Positions 35,712 to 45,686 of a stretch of DNA of 64,000 nt are shown here, piece after piece. The stretch is from contig SIAP01000002.1 of the NCBI GenBank assembly GCA_009691725.1, forward strand, positions 62,001 through 126,000, given 5' to 3'. The notes under the pieces were generated by a model, which saw only the letters and a program-made list of their open reading frames with translations, was not told the origin of the DNA and did not search any database. Source of the stretch: Phycisphaerales bacterium. GTDB lineage: Bacteria > Planctomycetota > Phycisphaerae > Phycisphaerales > SM1A02. The first letter of the stretch is position 1. The number at the start of each line of letters is the position of its first letter. The position numbers and the translations under genes were made by a program.

Positions 35712-37826
35712 ATGGCCATCAATCTCAATCATGTTCGCAACATCGGAATCTGTGCCCACATTGACGCTGGAAAGACCACCGTCACCGAGCGCATTCTCTT
35801 TTACACCGGGAAGATCCATCGCATGGGTGAAGTGCATGAAGGCACCGCCACCATGGACTCCCTCGTCGAAGAACAAGAGCGCGGCATCACGATTCAATCC
35901 GCCGCGACGACCTGCCCATGGGATCACTTAGGAGTCGAGTACAAGATCAACCTCATCGACACCCCGGGCCATGTGGACTTCACCATCGAAGTCGAGCGAT
36001 CACTGCGCGTGCTCGACGGCGCAGTCGCTGTCTTTGACGGCAAGGAAGGCGTCGAAGCACAGAGCGAAACAGTGTGGCGACAGGCCGATCGATATGGCGT
36101 CCCCCGCTTGTGCCTCATCAACAAGATGGACAAGCTCGGCGCAGACTTTGATTACTCCTACAGTTCCATCTTGACTCGCCTGGGGGCCAACGGTATTCCG
36201 ATTCAATTCCCGCTTGGCTGGGGCAATGAGTTCAAAGGCATCGTCGACTTGATGACCATGCGCGCGCTCTTCTGGTCTCAAGAAGATGACGGTCAAGAGA
36301 TCAAGGAAACTGACATTCCAGCGGAGTGGGCTGAAAAGGCGCTCGAGTGGCGACACAAGATGGTCGAGAAGATTGCCGATCTCGACGATGCGCTGACTGA
36401 AAAGTACCTCACCGATCCCAACTCGCTCACAGTCCCAGAGATGAAGGCTGCGCTTCGGCAAGGGGTGATCGATTTGCGCGCATTTCCAGTGCTGTGTGGT
36501 TCTGCGCTGAAGTATGTCGGGGTTCAGACGGTGCTCGGTGCGGTCATCGACTATCTGCCCTGCCCCACTGAACGACCCAATGTTGAAGGGGTTGAACCAC
36601 GCGATCCTTCGGTCAAGTTGTCCCGTCCTCACACCGAGGATGCGCCCTTCTCTGCGTTGGTCTTCAAAGTCGTCGCCGATGTCGCTGGAACACTCACCTA
36701 TCTGCGCGTGTACTCGGGCAAGTTGACCAAGGGTTCTCGCGTCCTCAATCCCGGCAACGATCGCAAGGAGAATGTGTCTCGACTCTACGAGATGCATTCA
36801 CAGCATCGCAATGCGCTGGACGAGACTGGCGCAGGACAAATCGTGGCGGTCGTCGGGCTCAAGGATTCATTCACAGGCGACACACTGTGCGATCCAGACC
36901 ATCCAATCGTGCTTGAGCGCATGACATTCCCAGAACCTGTCATCTCGATGTCGATCGAGCCAGACACTGCCGACGACAAGAAGAAACTCGGAGAAGCGCT
37001 CACCACAATTCGACGCGAGGATCCCTCCTTCCGTTCCAATTACAACGAAGAAACGGGCGAGACGATCATCTCGGGGATGGGTGAGTTGCATCTGGAGATC
37101 ATCAAGAACAAGCTCGTGCGCGACATGAAAATCGGCGTCAGCGTCGGCAAGCCACGGGTTGCCTACCGCGAGACGATCACTGGTGCGGCCGAGCGCGTGC
37201 GTGGTCTCTTCAAGAAGCAGTCTGGTGGACGCGGTCAGTACGGAGACGCCGTCGTCAATGTCCGTCCGATGACCAAGGAAGAAGCCATTGCCGAAGAACT
37301 TGTGATGAAGAACGGCGTGGTCTTCGAAGACAAAGTCTCTGGAGGTGTCATCCCACGCGAATTCATCCCGAGCATTGAGTACGGGGTGCGACAGGCCGCC
37401 GCAAGCGGCATCTTGGGCGGATTCCCAGTCATCAATGTCAAGGTGGAACTTGTGTACGGTTCCTACCACGATGTCGATTCGAGTCAGATCGCCTTCGAAC
37501 AAGCGGGCGCGCTCGCCTTCCGAGAAGCATGCACCGAGGCCGGATTGGCACTTCTTGAGCCAATCATGAAGCTCGTGGTGACAACGCCAGACGAATTCTT
37601 CGGGAGCGTTTCGGGAGACATCGCCAGTCGCCGTGGACAGATCACGGACAGCGAAGTTCGAGGCGTGGTTCGTCTGGTCACTGCAGAAGTTCCACTCTCG
37701 GAACTCTTCGGTTACACGACGAGCCTGCGATCGATGAGCCAAGGTCGCGCATCGAGTTCGATGGAACCGCTGACCTACCGAATCATGCCAGAACGGTTGA
37801 AGGACGAAGTTCTCGCCAAGCAGTGA
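35712..37826 (+). CDS. fusA: Elongation factor G
   Basis: 704 residues, the translational GTPase that drives ribosomal translocation. The G1 motif AHIDAGKTT is at 15-23, then switch [13 protein letters not shown]3 DTPGHVDF and G4 NKMDK. The downstream EF-G domains contain [30 protein letters not shown] and a C-terminal [13 protein letters not shown]. The length and domain order are those of a full bacterial EF-G, not RF3 or TetM. It has a good promoter and Shine-Dalgarno, which sets it apart from the apparently leaderless genes nearby. ribD starts 22 bp after its stop and may be read from the same message. Confidence 0.97.
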   Translation: MAINLNHVRNIGICAHIDAGKTTVTERILFYTGKIHRMGEVHEGTATMDSLVEEQERGITIQSAATTCPWDHLGVEYKINLIDTPGHVDFTIEVERSLRVLDGAVAVFDGKEGVEAQSETVWRQADRYGVPRLCLINKMDKLGADFDYSYSSILTRLGANGIPIQFPLGWGNEFKGIVDLMTMRALFWSQEDDGQEIKETDIPAEWAEKALEWRHKMVEKIADLDDALTEKYLTDPNSLTVPEMKAALRQGVIDLRAFPVLCGSALKYVGVQTVLGAVIDYLPCPTERPNVEGVEPRDPSVKLSRPHTEDAPFSALVFKVVADVAGTLTYLRVYSGKLTKGSRVLNPGNDRKENVSRLYEMHSQHRNALDETGAGQIVAVVGLKDSFTGDTLCDPDHPIVLERMTFPEPVISMSIEPDTADDKKKLGEALTTIRREDPSFRSNYNEETGETIISGMGELHLEIIKNKLVRDMKIGVSVGKPRVAYRETITGAAERVRGLFKKQSGGRGQYGDAVVNVRPMTKEEAIAEELVMKNGVVFEDKVSGGVIPREFIPSIEYGVRQAAASGILGGFPVINVKVELVYGSYHDVDSSQIAFEQAGALAFREACTEAGLALLEPIMKLVVTTPDEFFGSVSGDIASRRGQITDSEVRGVVRLVTAEVPLSELFGYTTSLRSMSQGRASSSMEPLTYRIMPERLKDEVLAKQ

Positions 37827-37848
37827 GTGCGACAATCCACGAGTCGCC

Positions 37849-39063
37849 GTGAACGCATCAGCCGATGAACATTGGCTGAGTGTTGCGGCGAGACTCGCCG
37901 TTCGTGGGCACGGCGGCGCAGAGCCAAACCCGATGGTGGGGTGCGTCATCATTGGCAACGAAGGTGCGGTGGTCGGATGGGGATACCACGCGCGATGCGG
38001 ATTCGACCACGCCGAAGCTGCAGCATTGACCAAGGCGGGAGCATCTGCGCGGGGAGCAACTGCGTTTGTCACACTCGAGCCATGCGCACATCACGGAAGA
38101 ACACCACCCTGTTGCGATGCGCTGATCGCCAGTGGTGTGAAGCGCGTGGTCTACGCCGTTTCGGATCCACATTCAGCGGCGGCGGGTGGTGCCGCGCGAA
38201 TGCGGACTGCGGGAATCGACGTGCAACGCATCAGCCATGCGGGCTGCGAGCGTGTGTCCGCTCCATTTGCTTGTCGCATGCGATCACATCGTCCATGGGT
38301 GATCGCGAAGTGGGCGCAAACACTCGATGGCAGAACGGCCACTCGCTCTGGCGATAGCCGATGGATCAGCGGCGCAGCAAGCCGCGCGATGGTGCACAGA
38401 GAACGGGGTCGTGTCGACGCAGTCATGGTCGGCATTGGGACCGTGCTCGCAGACAATCCAAACTTGCTGCCTCGTATCAGTTTCCCACGACGGATCCCCC
38501 GCCGCGTCATCATTGATCCGGGACTCGTGATCCCGCTCGACGCGCAGGTGATCCGCACTGCCAATGCTGGACTGGTGTGCATCGCAGCCCATGCCGCCGC
38601 GATTCATGGGTTGAGCGATGAACGCCGCCACACGCTCACTCAAGCGGGGGTTCGCCTGCGACCGCTCTCGACGGCGCCGACTCACAACCCGCATCGATCC
38701 TTTCGAGGACTGCGTGATGGGTCGATGGCGGAACTCTTGCGCGATCTGTACTCGGATGGGGTCTCGACGCTGCTCGTGGAGGGCGGCGCTGGGCTCCTTG
38801 GGGCGCTCTTTGACGAAGACCTCGTGGATGACGCATGGTGCTTCACTGCACCGCTGGCGATCGGCGATGGGTCGGGTGTCCCAATCGCCACTGGATGCGG
38901 GCGTCCGCTGATGATCGACGCAGTGCGCTACGAACTCATCGACATTCGACGCCGAGGGAGCGATGCGATGCTCCTGTGGCGGCGCAAGACTCACTGCGGC
39001 GGAGTGGGCGATGGCGCTGATGGGCGAACCTTCGCTTCATCCGATTCATCGGCCGCTCGGTAG
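37849..39063 (+). CDS. ribD: Bifunctional riboflavin biosynthesis protein RibD
   Basis: 404 residues from GTG at 37849. The N-terminal deaminase domain has EPNPMVGCVI, the zinc motif HAEA (His54, Glu56) and LEPCAHHGRTPPC (Cys79, Cys88). The C-terminal reductase domain has KWAQTLDGRTATRSGDSRWI and the LLVEGGAGLLGALF motif. It deaminates and reduces the pyrimidine intermediate of riboflavin synthesis. A GACAAT hexamer ends 12 nt before the GTG and may be a weak internal promoter; no FMN riboswitch fits in the 22-bp gap after fusA. The 3' end overlaps the convergent DUF4340 gene by 73 bp. Confidence 0.95.
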   Translation: MNASADEHWLSVAARLAVRGHGGAEPNPMVGCVIIGNEGAVVGWGYHARCGFDHAEAAALTKAGASARGATAFVTLEPCAHHGRTPPCCDALIASGVKRVVYAVSDPHSAAAGGAARMRTAGIDVQRISHAGCERVSAPFACRMRSHRPWVIAKWAQTLDGRTATRSGDSRWISGAASRAMVHRERGRVDAVMVGIGTVLADNPNLLPRISFPRRIPRRVIIDPGLVIPLDAQVIRTANAGLVCIAAHAAAIHGLSDERRHTLTQAGVRLRPLSTAPTHNPHRSFRGLRDGSMAELLRDLYSDGVSTLLVEGGAGLLGALFDEDLVDDAWCFTAPLAIGDGSGVPIATGCGRPLMIDAVRYELIDIRRRGSDAMLLWRRKTHCGGVGDGADGRTFASSDSSAAR

Positions 39064-40451
39064 GTGCGAGCATCGAGACCGATCGCAAGGCTCGCTGGAA
39101 AAATCCGAAGCACGCTCGACCCGCCGACAGAGCCATCACCCATTCCGACCCGCCCTCCATCCCGTTCACGCGAGAGCGTGACAGTGGCAATCTCTCGGTC
39201 GTCGAAGGACTCCAGAACGATGGTGCCGACCACGAGTTCAATAGGGGCGGATGTGAGCATGATGTCAGTGGCACGCGCAGTGCAAAGTGTCGCAAGGACT
39301 CCCTCCACGCGCTTCGTGCTCGCATCACTCGTTCCCTCGGCATCGATCACCTTCCACACATCTGCGATGCGTTGAAGACGAAACGCGCTTCCATGCAGAG
39401 GTTCCACTCGAATTGAACGAACATCCTGGGGACGAACACCAGTCGCTGTTGGATCCACCATCAGAAGTGACTGAGGAACCGCCGCAGCGACTGCTGTGCC
39501 ATCCAGTTCCATGATCGCTTGGGGAGCGTTCGAGAGTCGCGCAAATCGCTCCGCAGCCTGCGGTCGAATGGGCGCGCCAATCTCGAGGCGTTCGATCAGT
39601 GGCAACACGGTGACTCGCCCATCCATCGTGGTGCTCCGCATGGTGGCATGAATTTCGACGAATGCGCTTGGTTCGTGCAAGCCGAAGGGCAAGAGTTCCT
39701 TGGGGTCGTCAACGACAAAGCCGGTCGCTTGCGCTCGAGCAAGAGCGTCCAACCATCGCTCGACCGCTGCCGAATCCGCCCGTGTTGAAAAGGGCGAGAT
39801 GACCTTCCATGATGCGCCTGTGCGAGCCACCTCAAGGCGTTGCGTCTTTCCATCGCGACCAGTGCTCTGGCAAACGATGCGGTCACAGTCGACATCCGCC
39901 CGCGAAAAGAGCAGCGTGCGACGCCACTGCCGCAGATCTGACAGGAGCGCTGTGTCGTGGAGCGTCGAACGGGCGATGCGCGGCGGTCCGTCCTCTGCCT
40001 GGATCCATGCGAATCCTGCAGGCAATCGATTTCCAAGTCGAATCGAGATTGCGTGATCCTTCAAATCGAATCGAATCGAAGGCGCGCCGGAAGAGAGCCC
40101 GATCTCTTTGGTCGATGGCATCGATGCGTGTGGATCACTCGCCTGCGCTCTCAACGCACTCGCGCATTCGATGAGTTGATTGATCCCCGCCGATTCGACT
40201 GGGAACTCGAAGGGTCGAACCTGAAACCACTGACCATCGCGCTTTCTGAAGGCGCACTGAGAGTCGCCACCTCGGGTGATTTCGATCTCCTGGAGCAGTT
40301 CCCAGTCGACCGAACGCGGCTGGATCACCAACTCGAAATCGCGACCAGCCGCGACACCTCTTTGATCGAGCGAATTCGACCATGCTCCCAAACTCGCGAG
40401 TGCGACGATGACGACCAATGACCAGAGCCACAACAGCGTGAGCCATCTCAT
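38991..40451 (-). CDS. DUF4340-domain membrane-anchored protein
   Basis: 486 residues from ATG at 40451, which forms an ATGA overlap with the upstream permease gene; the longer frame to 40727 is inside that gene. A single N-terminal membrane helix (about residues 2-22) is followed by repeated beta-rich DUF4340 segments, with FELVIQPRSVDWELLQEIEITRGG and DGKTQRLEVARTGASWKVISPFSTRADSAAVERWLDALARAQA. DUF4340 proteins commonly accompany Gld-type ABC systems; their biochemical role is unknown. As third gene after the ATPase and permease, it is probably a periplasmic partner of that transporter. Confidence 0.8.
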   Translation of the reverse strand: MRWLTLLWLWSLVVIVALASLGAWSNSLDQRGVAAGRDFELVIQPRSVDWELLQEIEITRGGDSQCAFRKRDGQWFQVRPFEFPVESAGINQLIECASALRAQASDPHASMPSTKEIGLSSGAPSIRFDLKDHAISIRLGNRLPAGFAWIQAEDGPPRIARSTLHDTALLSDLRQWRRTLLFSRADVDCDRIVCQSTGRDGKTQRLEVARTGASWKVISPFSTRADSAAVERWLDALARAQATGFVVDDPKELLPFGLHEPSAFVEIHATMRSTTMDGRVTVLPLIERLEIGAPIRPQAAERFARLSNAPQAIMELDGTAVAAAVPQSLLMVDPTATGVRPQDVRSIRVEPLHGSAFRLQRIADVWKVIDAEGTSDASTKRVEGVLATLCTARATDIMLTSAPIELVVGTIVLESFDDREIATVTLSRERDGGRVGMGDGSVGGSSVLRIFPASLAIGLDARTYRAADESDEAKVRPSAPSPTPPQ

Positions 40452-43210
40452 GACCGCGACCTCCACAGGGTGATCGCTGCCCCGACTGCCAGTGCCGCGA
40501 TGGGCACTCCCAACGCCAATCCCGCCGTGTATTGAAGTCGTTCTCGCGTCGACAGCGCGCCGATCCTCGGTGCCTCTCGCCCGCTCCCTCCATTGCCCAG
40601 TCGCGCATCGAGTCCCGCAATCCAGAGTGCGCCATTGACCGCGAACTCGCGATTCCCCGGGTTGAGAAGCGCATCCCGTCCTGCGCCGAGTGAACGCGCA
40701 GCGTCGACAACAGAACTCGCCATCCACGAGGGAGAGCCAACCACAATTGAACGAATTGCATTCGCACCGGGCGCATTGCGAGTCGTCGCGACTGCGACCG
40801 ACACTGGCTCAACAAGCGCATGTGTCGAGCGAGGATCTGGTGTGCGACGCCGCCAGTCGCGCTCGATGGAGCGACTCGATGCAATGTCCGCGGCGAGAAT
40901 CGCAAACGAATCAGGGGATGTTGATGCACCGTCGAGAAGCGTGACAGGAACCGCGACCGAAACCCCCAATCGCTGCTGTGCGAGCGCGATCGCCAGAGGT
41001 TCACGCGACGGGATCGCTTCCACCGTGATCTGCGTCCGTCTGTCCGTCCGTCCCTCTGCAACTGGAATGTCGTCGACGATCACCGCATCGGTCGACGCAC
41101 GAGCACCGAGCAGAGCGGCAAGATCACTCCACGGATCCGGTCGACCTGCGAGTGGCCGAAGACTCGGACCGACCGAGAGCATGATTCCAGCGCCATCGGT
41201 CACCAGCCCATGCGCCGCTTCGAGGAGCGCGCGCTCGGTTGGTGTGCGATCCAATGAGACCGTGCGTGGTGGAATGATGAGCCATGCACAGCGCTCGCCG
41301 ACAATCGGCCGCGGAGTTTCGGTGACGTGCCACTCCCGCACCGAGATGCGAGCTGCCCGCGCAGCATCGGCGATTGCACAGCCATCGAATCCATCACTCG
41401 ATGGCGTCAGCATCGATTTCTCGTCTGCGTGCACAATGATGAGCTCCGGTCGTTCATCATCGAGGATGCTCCGAATGGCGCCGTCGATCAACTGCTCGAT
41501 GCGGAATCGTCGGTCGAACCGCACCGTTGCACCACGATCGGAGTCATTGACTGCAAGAGCATCGTCAGTCACGAATGCGATCCCGCTGGGCGACTCGATG
41601 ACGATTCCACCGCCGCGCGCGAGACCGATGGAGACTTCGACGAGTGGATCCTGGGGCAGCGCGTCGAGCGCGTCCACACTCCGAAGCAAACCGCGTGCGT
41701 GCAACTCGACAGCCGGGCGCGTGCGCTGCGCGAGGCGTCGCAGCACCTCTGGCGCATGCTCGTCCAACTCGCGACTCGCAAGCCAGCTGGCGAATCGCCC
41801 CAATTGGCGCGCCCAATCACGGTTGTTCTGCGCCAGCACTTCCGCACTCTCCGAGTAATCCGGCAGAGCGCGATCAGGTCGGTGCGACTGCATTGTTTCG
41901 ATGGTCTGTGTGAAGACCGGCGATCCACTGGCAACTGCCGCGAGTGCGCCCGCCATCTGATCCAGCTGCGTTCGATCTGCACTGTCGGAGGCAAGCTGAT
42001 CGACCACTCCACGCAGGCGCTGTGATTCCTCCCCGCAGTACGAGGCGAGAGACGCGAGCGCACCTGTCCCCTGCGCAACGGCAGCACGCATCTCATCTGT
42101 CGAGCCTCGACGACGTTCGATGAGATCACGCAACCATCGCTCGTACTCGACTGCGCCTGACGGAGTGGATGGATCCACCCGCTCCTGGGTGAACTGCCCG
42201 GCCGGTGATCCATCATCGAACGCGCCGAGCACTTCACTCACCTGATCGGAAACTGCTCGATCGATACCCCCCGTCGGAGCGATCCATGTCATGCGCCAGG
42301 ATGCAGGGAGTGATTCGACGAGGTGCGCGGTCTGCCCGTTGAGCACCCATCCGCGGCTCTTCGTGGCGTCGATGGAGAATCGCATCATCGGCGAGTGACC
42401 GAGCGATGCAATCGCGACCGCCAACGCGAATGCGCCGACGATCGAGAGGATCACTCGACATCTCGTTCCGATCGCAGCTCGGTGCACGCCGCGTTCCGCT
42501 TCAGTGGACTGCACTGCAGCTGCTGCGACCAAGAACGCGCCGGTCGCGCAAGCGAAATACAGGATGTTCGAGGAATCACATTCGCCATCGATGAATCCTT
42601 CGAGTCTCCGCACGGGGTCCGCTGCGTAGAGCAGATCCGCCTGCGCAATCGGCAGCACAGGAGCGACCGATCGGATCGCAATCAGCAACAGGAGCCACGA
42701 GAAAAAGGTCGTCAGGTATGCGACAGCAGCACTCGTGGTCATCGATCCAAAGAAGAGTCCACTCGCCAGATACATCGAACCTGCGAGGAGCACGCCCATT
42801 GCCGCACAACACGATTCAGCAAGATCTGGTCGTGCGAGCGACTCCAACACCGCCAACGGTCCGCCGAGACCGACAACACAGAGCAGAACAAGTGCGACCA
42901 TCCCTGCGAGGTATCGACCACCCACAATCGACGCGACTCCCGCTGGACTCGTCGCGAGCACTTCCCAGAATCCGCTCCGCCGCTCTTCGGTGGTGGGACG
43001 AAGCGACAGCGCAGGCGCGGTGAGGAGCATCGCCCAACCCGCAGCCGCGGCGACATTGCGCAATTCTGCGGGAGCGCCGGGCACAAGCACGGCAATCCCT
43101 GTAATCACTCCAGTTGCAAATGCAAAGATCGCCACTGCTCCCCACACCGTCGGCGTGAAGAAGAGCGCTGCACACTCACGTCGCGTCATGGTCAGGAGAT
43201 TGTCAATCAC
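40448..43210 (-). CDS. ABC-2 permease fused to GldG-like auxiliary domain, 920 aa
   Basis: The N-terminal 240 residues are an ABC-2 permease with about six membrane helices, beginning TRRECAALFFTPTVWGAVAIF. A large soluble ABC_transp_aux/GldG-like region (about 260-880) with WVLNGQTAHLVESL, QFTQERVDPSTP and many beta-alpha units comes next, then a last membrane helix (LALGVPIAALAVGAAITLW). This is the GldF-GldG fusion layout. In Bacteroidota GldAFG supports gliding, but in Planctomycetota the cargo of such transporters is unknown. The start overlaps the ATPase stop (ATGA) and the end overlaps the DUF4340 start. Confidence 0.8.
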   Translation of the reverse strand: MIDNLLTMTRRECAALFFTPTVWGAVAIFAFATGVITGIAVLVPGAPAELRNVAAAAGWAMLLTAPALSLRPTTEERRSGFWEVLATSPAGVASIVGGRYLAGMVALVLLCVVGLGGPLAVLESLARPDLAESCCAAMGVLLAGSMYLASGLFFGSMTTSAAVAYLTTFFSWLLLLIAIRSVAPVLPIAQADLLYAADPVRRLEGFIDGECDSSNILYFACATGAFLVAAAAVQSTEAERGVHRAAIGTRCRVILSIVGAFALAVAIASLGHSPMMRFSIDATKSRGWVLNGQTAHLVESLPASWRMTWIAPTGGIDRAVSDQVSEVLGAFDDGSPAGQFTQERVDPSTPSGAVEYERWLRDLIERRRGSTDEMRAAVAQGTGALASLASYCGEESQRLRGVVDQLASDSADRTQLDQMAGALAAVASGSPVFTQTIETMQSHRPDRALPDYSESAEVLAQNNRDWARQLGRFASWLASRELDEHAPEVLRRLAQRTRPAVELHARGLLRSVDALDALPQDPLVEVSIGLARGGGIVIESPSGIAFVTDDALAVNDSDRGATVRFDRRFRIEQLIDGAIRSILDDERPELIIVHADEKSMLTPSSDGFDGCAIADAARAARISVREWHVTETPRPIVGERCAWLIIPPRTVSLDRTPTERALLEAAHGLVTDGAGIMLSVGPSLRPLAGRPDPWSDLAALLGARASTDAVIVDDIPVAEGRTDRRTQITVEAIPSREPLAIALAQQRLGVSVAVPVTLLDGASTSPDSFAILAADIASSRSIERDWRRRTPDPRSTHALVEPVSVAVATTRNAPGANAIRSIVVGSPSWMASSVVDAARSLGAGRDALLNPGNREFAVNGALWIAGLDARLGNGGSGREAPRIGALSTRERLQYTAGLALGVPIAALAVGAAITLWRSRS

Positions 43211-44178
43211 TGCGACACTCCTGCGCCGCGCGTTCGCAGAAGCCGCTGAAAGACCTCTTCGAGCGATGGATTCACCCGTTCAAATCTGCGAATCACCGCG
43301 CCAGAGCGACTGAGCGACTCGGCGATCGCTGTCGAGAGTGCGCTGACCGCTGCGCCACGAGCGGACTGCGCTGATGATCCATCAATCTCGACGGAGACTT
43401 CAATCCAGCCATCGGCGAGTGACCGCGTCGCAACGCCCAGAACTCCCTCAATCGACTGAAGGATGCGTGGATCGCAACGTGTGGACTCAATCTCAATGCG
43501 CACAGCGACGGCGCCGAGTTGGCGCAGGTCGTTGGTGCTTCCATCGGCAACGAGTCGCCCCTGTGCAATCAAGATCAAGTGATCGCAGGTCGCCTCGACT
43601 TCCGCAAGATTGTGGCTTGAAAACAAGAGCGTGTGCTCACCACGCAACGAACGGACGAGGTCCCGAAACGCCAGCGCCGTCGAGGGATCCAACCCACTCC
43701 CAGGCTCATCAAGAATGAGCACCGCCGGAGCAGCGACGAGAGCCGCAGCGAGTCCAGCGCGTTGCCGAAATCCACGACTCAGCGCACTCAAGAGTTTGTT
43801 TCGCACTTCCCGCAGGCCGCACCGGTCGATCACTCCATCGATGGCTGCGCGACGACTTGATCGCGGAACTCCCCACAATTCGGATCGAAACTTCAGGTAC
43901 TCGCGGACGGTCAACTCACCCGGCAGCGGGTTTGACTCTGCCAGATACCCCAGTTGCCTTCGAGACATCATCCCCTCGCCACACACATCGCGTCCGGCAA
44001 GCGTGAGACGACCAGAACTCGGCAGAATTGCGCCAGCCAGCATGCGAATCGTCGTTGTCTTCCCGGCTCCGTTTGGTCCGAGGAATCCACAGATCGATCC
44101 CTGTGGAACAGAAAACGAAAGGTCGGTGACCGCCTGAAACGTACCGAATGACTTGTGGACACGGTCAACGGTGATCAT
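43207..44178 (-). CDS. ABC transporter ATP-binding protein (GldA-like)
   Basis: 323 residues from ATG at 44178 (MITVDRVHKSFG); an 11-codon extension to 44211 is possible but would run across the TACACT candidate promoter. Walker A GPNGAGKTT is at about 34-42, the signature is LSRGFRQRAG (the usual LSGGxRQR has Arg for the second Gly), and Walker B is VLILDEPGSGLD. The C-terminal 90 residues form a beta domain typical of GldA/NatA-type ATPases. It powers the fused permease encoded immediately downstream with an ATGA overlap. The gene is divergent from the GAF-receiver gene. Confidence 0.9.
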   Translation of the reverse strand: MITVDRVHKSFGTFQAVTDLSFSVPQGSICGFLGPNGAGKTTTIRMLAGAILPSSGRLTLAGRDVCGEGMMSRRQLGYLAESNPLPGELTVREYLKFRSELWGVPRSSRRAAIDGVIDRCGLREVRNKLLSALSRGFRQRAGLAAALVAAPAVLILDEPGSGLDPSTALAFRDLVRSLRGEHTLLFSSHNLAEVEATCDHLILIAQGRLVADGSTNDLRQLGAVAVRIEIESTRCDPRILQSIEGVLGVATRSLADGWIEVSVEIDGSSAQSARGAAVSALSTAIAESLSRSGAVIRRFERVNPSLEEVFQRLLRTRGAGVSQ

Positions 44179-44191
44179 GGGCAGATTGGCG

Positions 44192-44197
44192 AGTGTA
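44192..44197 (-). promoter_or_regulatory. Candidate -10 box (TACACT) for the ABC operon
   Basis: On the minus strand TACACT ends 13 nt before the ABC ATPase ATG at 44178. A second TACACT on the plus strand at 44207-44212 faces the other way, so the two -10 boxes are only 9 bp apart. This supports the 44178 start. Confidence 0.4.
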
Positions 44198-44206
44198 ATC
44201 GAACCG

Positions 44207-44212
44207 TACACT
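44207..44212 (+). promoter_or_regulatory. Candidate -10 box (TACACT) for the GAF-receiver gene
   Basis: TACACT ends 10 nt before ATG 44223. There is no Shine-Dalgarno. TTGGCG at 44186-44191 could act as a poor -35 with 15-bp spacing. Confidence 0.45.
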
Positions 44213-44222
44213 CACTCGACTG

Positions 44223-45686
44223 ATGGCTGACCCCGCTCCCACACGACCCCGCCATGAATTCAGCGAGTTCTTCGACAATGTTGGAGTCGGAGTGGGCGTG
44301 GTCGATGCCGCTGGAGAAGTTCTCTGGATGAGTTCTCGGCTTGCTGCGCACACTCCTGAAACGCTGCGACTTTTCACCGAGTTGTGCGCAGAAGCAATCA
44401 AGCAATTCTCGACGAGCCCAACCTTGCATATCCGCAAGCGATTCGCATCAGGGACGCGATTCTTTGAATTGATGATCTCCCCAACTGTGGACCATCGCGC
44501 CACTGGGATACTCCTCGATGTCACGATCCCTACACGCATGAGCGATCGATTGGAGGCGGTGGATTTGGCGGGCGCGGACCTGCTGGATTTGGATGCGCAC
44601 ATCGTCAATCCGCTCAATGTGGCGGAGCGACTCGCACTCCTCGAAGGCAAGATCGCCTCCACGATGCGGATCCTCTTTCACGATCAGCCCTTTGAAGTCC
44701 GGCTGAGGAATCGAAGAACAGAACAGTTGGAGTTGGTCATCGGACACGGGATAGACCCGCTGCGAATCGGCGAGTCCATCTTCGCCAAGAGCACCGGCAA
44801 TGGAATCTCTGGTTGGGTGGCATCGACTGGCGAGAGTTACATCTGCCGAAACCTCGACACCGATCCGCTGGCCGTGCCGGGTCTCGCAGGCGCACGGTCC
44901 AGTCTGACAGTTCCGCTCCTCCTTTGCGATCGTGTCATCGGCGTCGTGAATGTGGAGTCACTGCAGGCAGATGCCTTCTCGGATGAAGATCGACTCGCGC
45001 TGGAAACCTATGGTCGGTATCAAGCGATGGCACTCAACATTCTGGACATGCTCATCGTCGAGAGGTCATCCACGAGCGAGCGCGTGTCGGCAATTCTCCG
45101 GGAGGAAGTCACGCTTCCACAACAGCGACTGCGTGACGCAACACGCGATCTCGCTGCGGGTCGGCTCGGTGCGTACGAACAATTGGAGAGCGCACTCGAA
45201 ACGCTTGATGCGCGCATCAAAGGCGCCACCTCGGGACCGAGGTCGGTGCTGGGGATTGATCGACTCCCCCGCGATCGAAGTCGCGACCCATACATCACTG
45301 GCAAACGCATCCTGGTGGCTGATGATGACACCGTTGTTCGCGAGACCATTCAAGGCCTGCTCCAAGAGGCTGGAGGCATCGTGGAGAATCGTCCTGATGG
45401 CAGTGCCGCACTCGAACTGCTTCGCCGAGCTGCAGACGAGGGGCGCCCATTCGACTTGGTGATCTCGGATGTTCGGATGCCAGATCGCAATGGATATGAA
45501 GTCTTTCGCGGCACGCGCGAGTGTTCCCCCAAGTGCGCTTTTCTGATGATGACTGGGTTTGGCTACGACCCAAATCACTCCATCGTCAGATCGACACAAG
45601 ATGGGCTGAGTCATTTCCTCTTCAAGCCATTCCAAGCGTCGGTGCTGCTTGAAGAAGTTCGCAAAGCGCTCGGCGCTGCGGACTAG
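44223..45686 (+). CDS. PAS-like/GAF/receiver (REC) signalling protein without output domain
   Basis: 487 residues. A PAS-like N-terminus (about 12-110, FFDNVGVGVGVVDAAGEVLWMS) leads to a GAF domain (about 145-285, GNGISGWVASTGESY and SLTVPLLLCDRVIGVVNVES). A helical linker (about 285-350) then joins a C-terminal receiver domain (about 362-485) with ILVADDDTVVRE and phospho-acceptor Asp416 (LVISDVRMPDRNG); KPF carries the conserved lysine. No histidine kinase, DNA-binding or cyclase domain follows, so it probably works by protein-protein contact. No cognate kinase is visible in the window. It is likely leaderless, and its TAG stop shares CTAG with prmC. Confidence 0.85.
   Translation: MADPAPTRPRHEFSEFFDNVGVGVGVVDAAGEVLWMSSRLAAHTPETLRLFTELCAEAIKQFSTSPTLHIRKRFASGTRFFELMISPTVDHRATGILLDVTIPTRMSDRLEAVDLAGADLLDLDAHIVNPLNVAERLALLEGKIASTMRILFHDQPFEVRLRNRRTEQLELVIGHGIDPLRIGESIFAKSTGNGISGWVASTGESYICRNLDTDPLAVPGLAGARSSLTVPLLLCDRVIGVVNVESLQADAFSDEDRLALETYGRYQAMALNILDMLIVERSSTSERVSAILREEVTLPQQRLRDATRDLAAGRLGAYEQLESALETLDARIKGATSGPRSVLGIDRLPRDRSRDPYITGKRILVADDDTVVRETIQGLLQEAGGIVENRPDGSAALELLRRAADEGRPFDLVISDVRMPDRNGYEVFRGTRECSPKCAFLMMTGFGYDPNHSIVRSTQDGLSHFLFKPFQASVLLEEVRKALGAAD

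Noticed and set aside
37827-37848. FMN riboswitch in front of ribD
   Set aside because: The gap after fusA is only 22 bp, far too short for an RFN element.
36867-38072. 401-codon minus-strand frame across fusA and ribD
   Set aside because: Covers parts of two firmly identified genes; no independent signal.
40593-41858. 421-codon plus-strand frame antisense to the GldFG-like gene
   Set aside because: Ser/Arg/Ala-rich composition typical of antisense frames; the minus-strand protein has clear membrane and domain structure.
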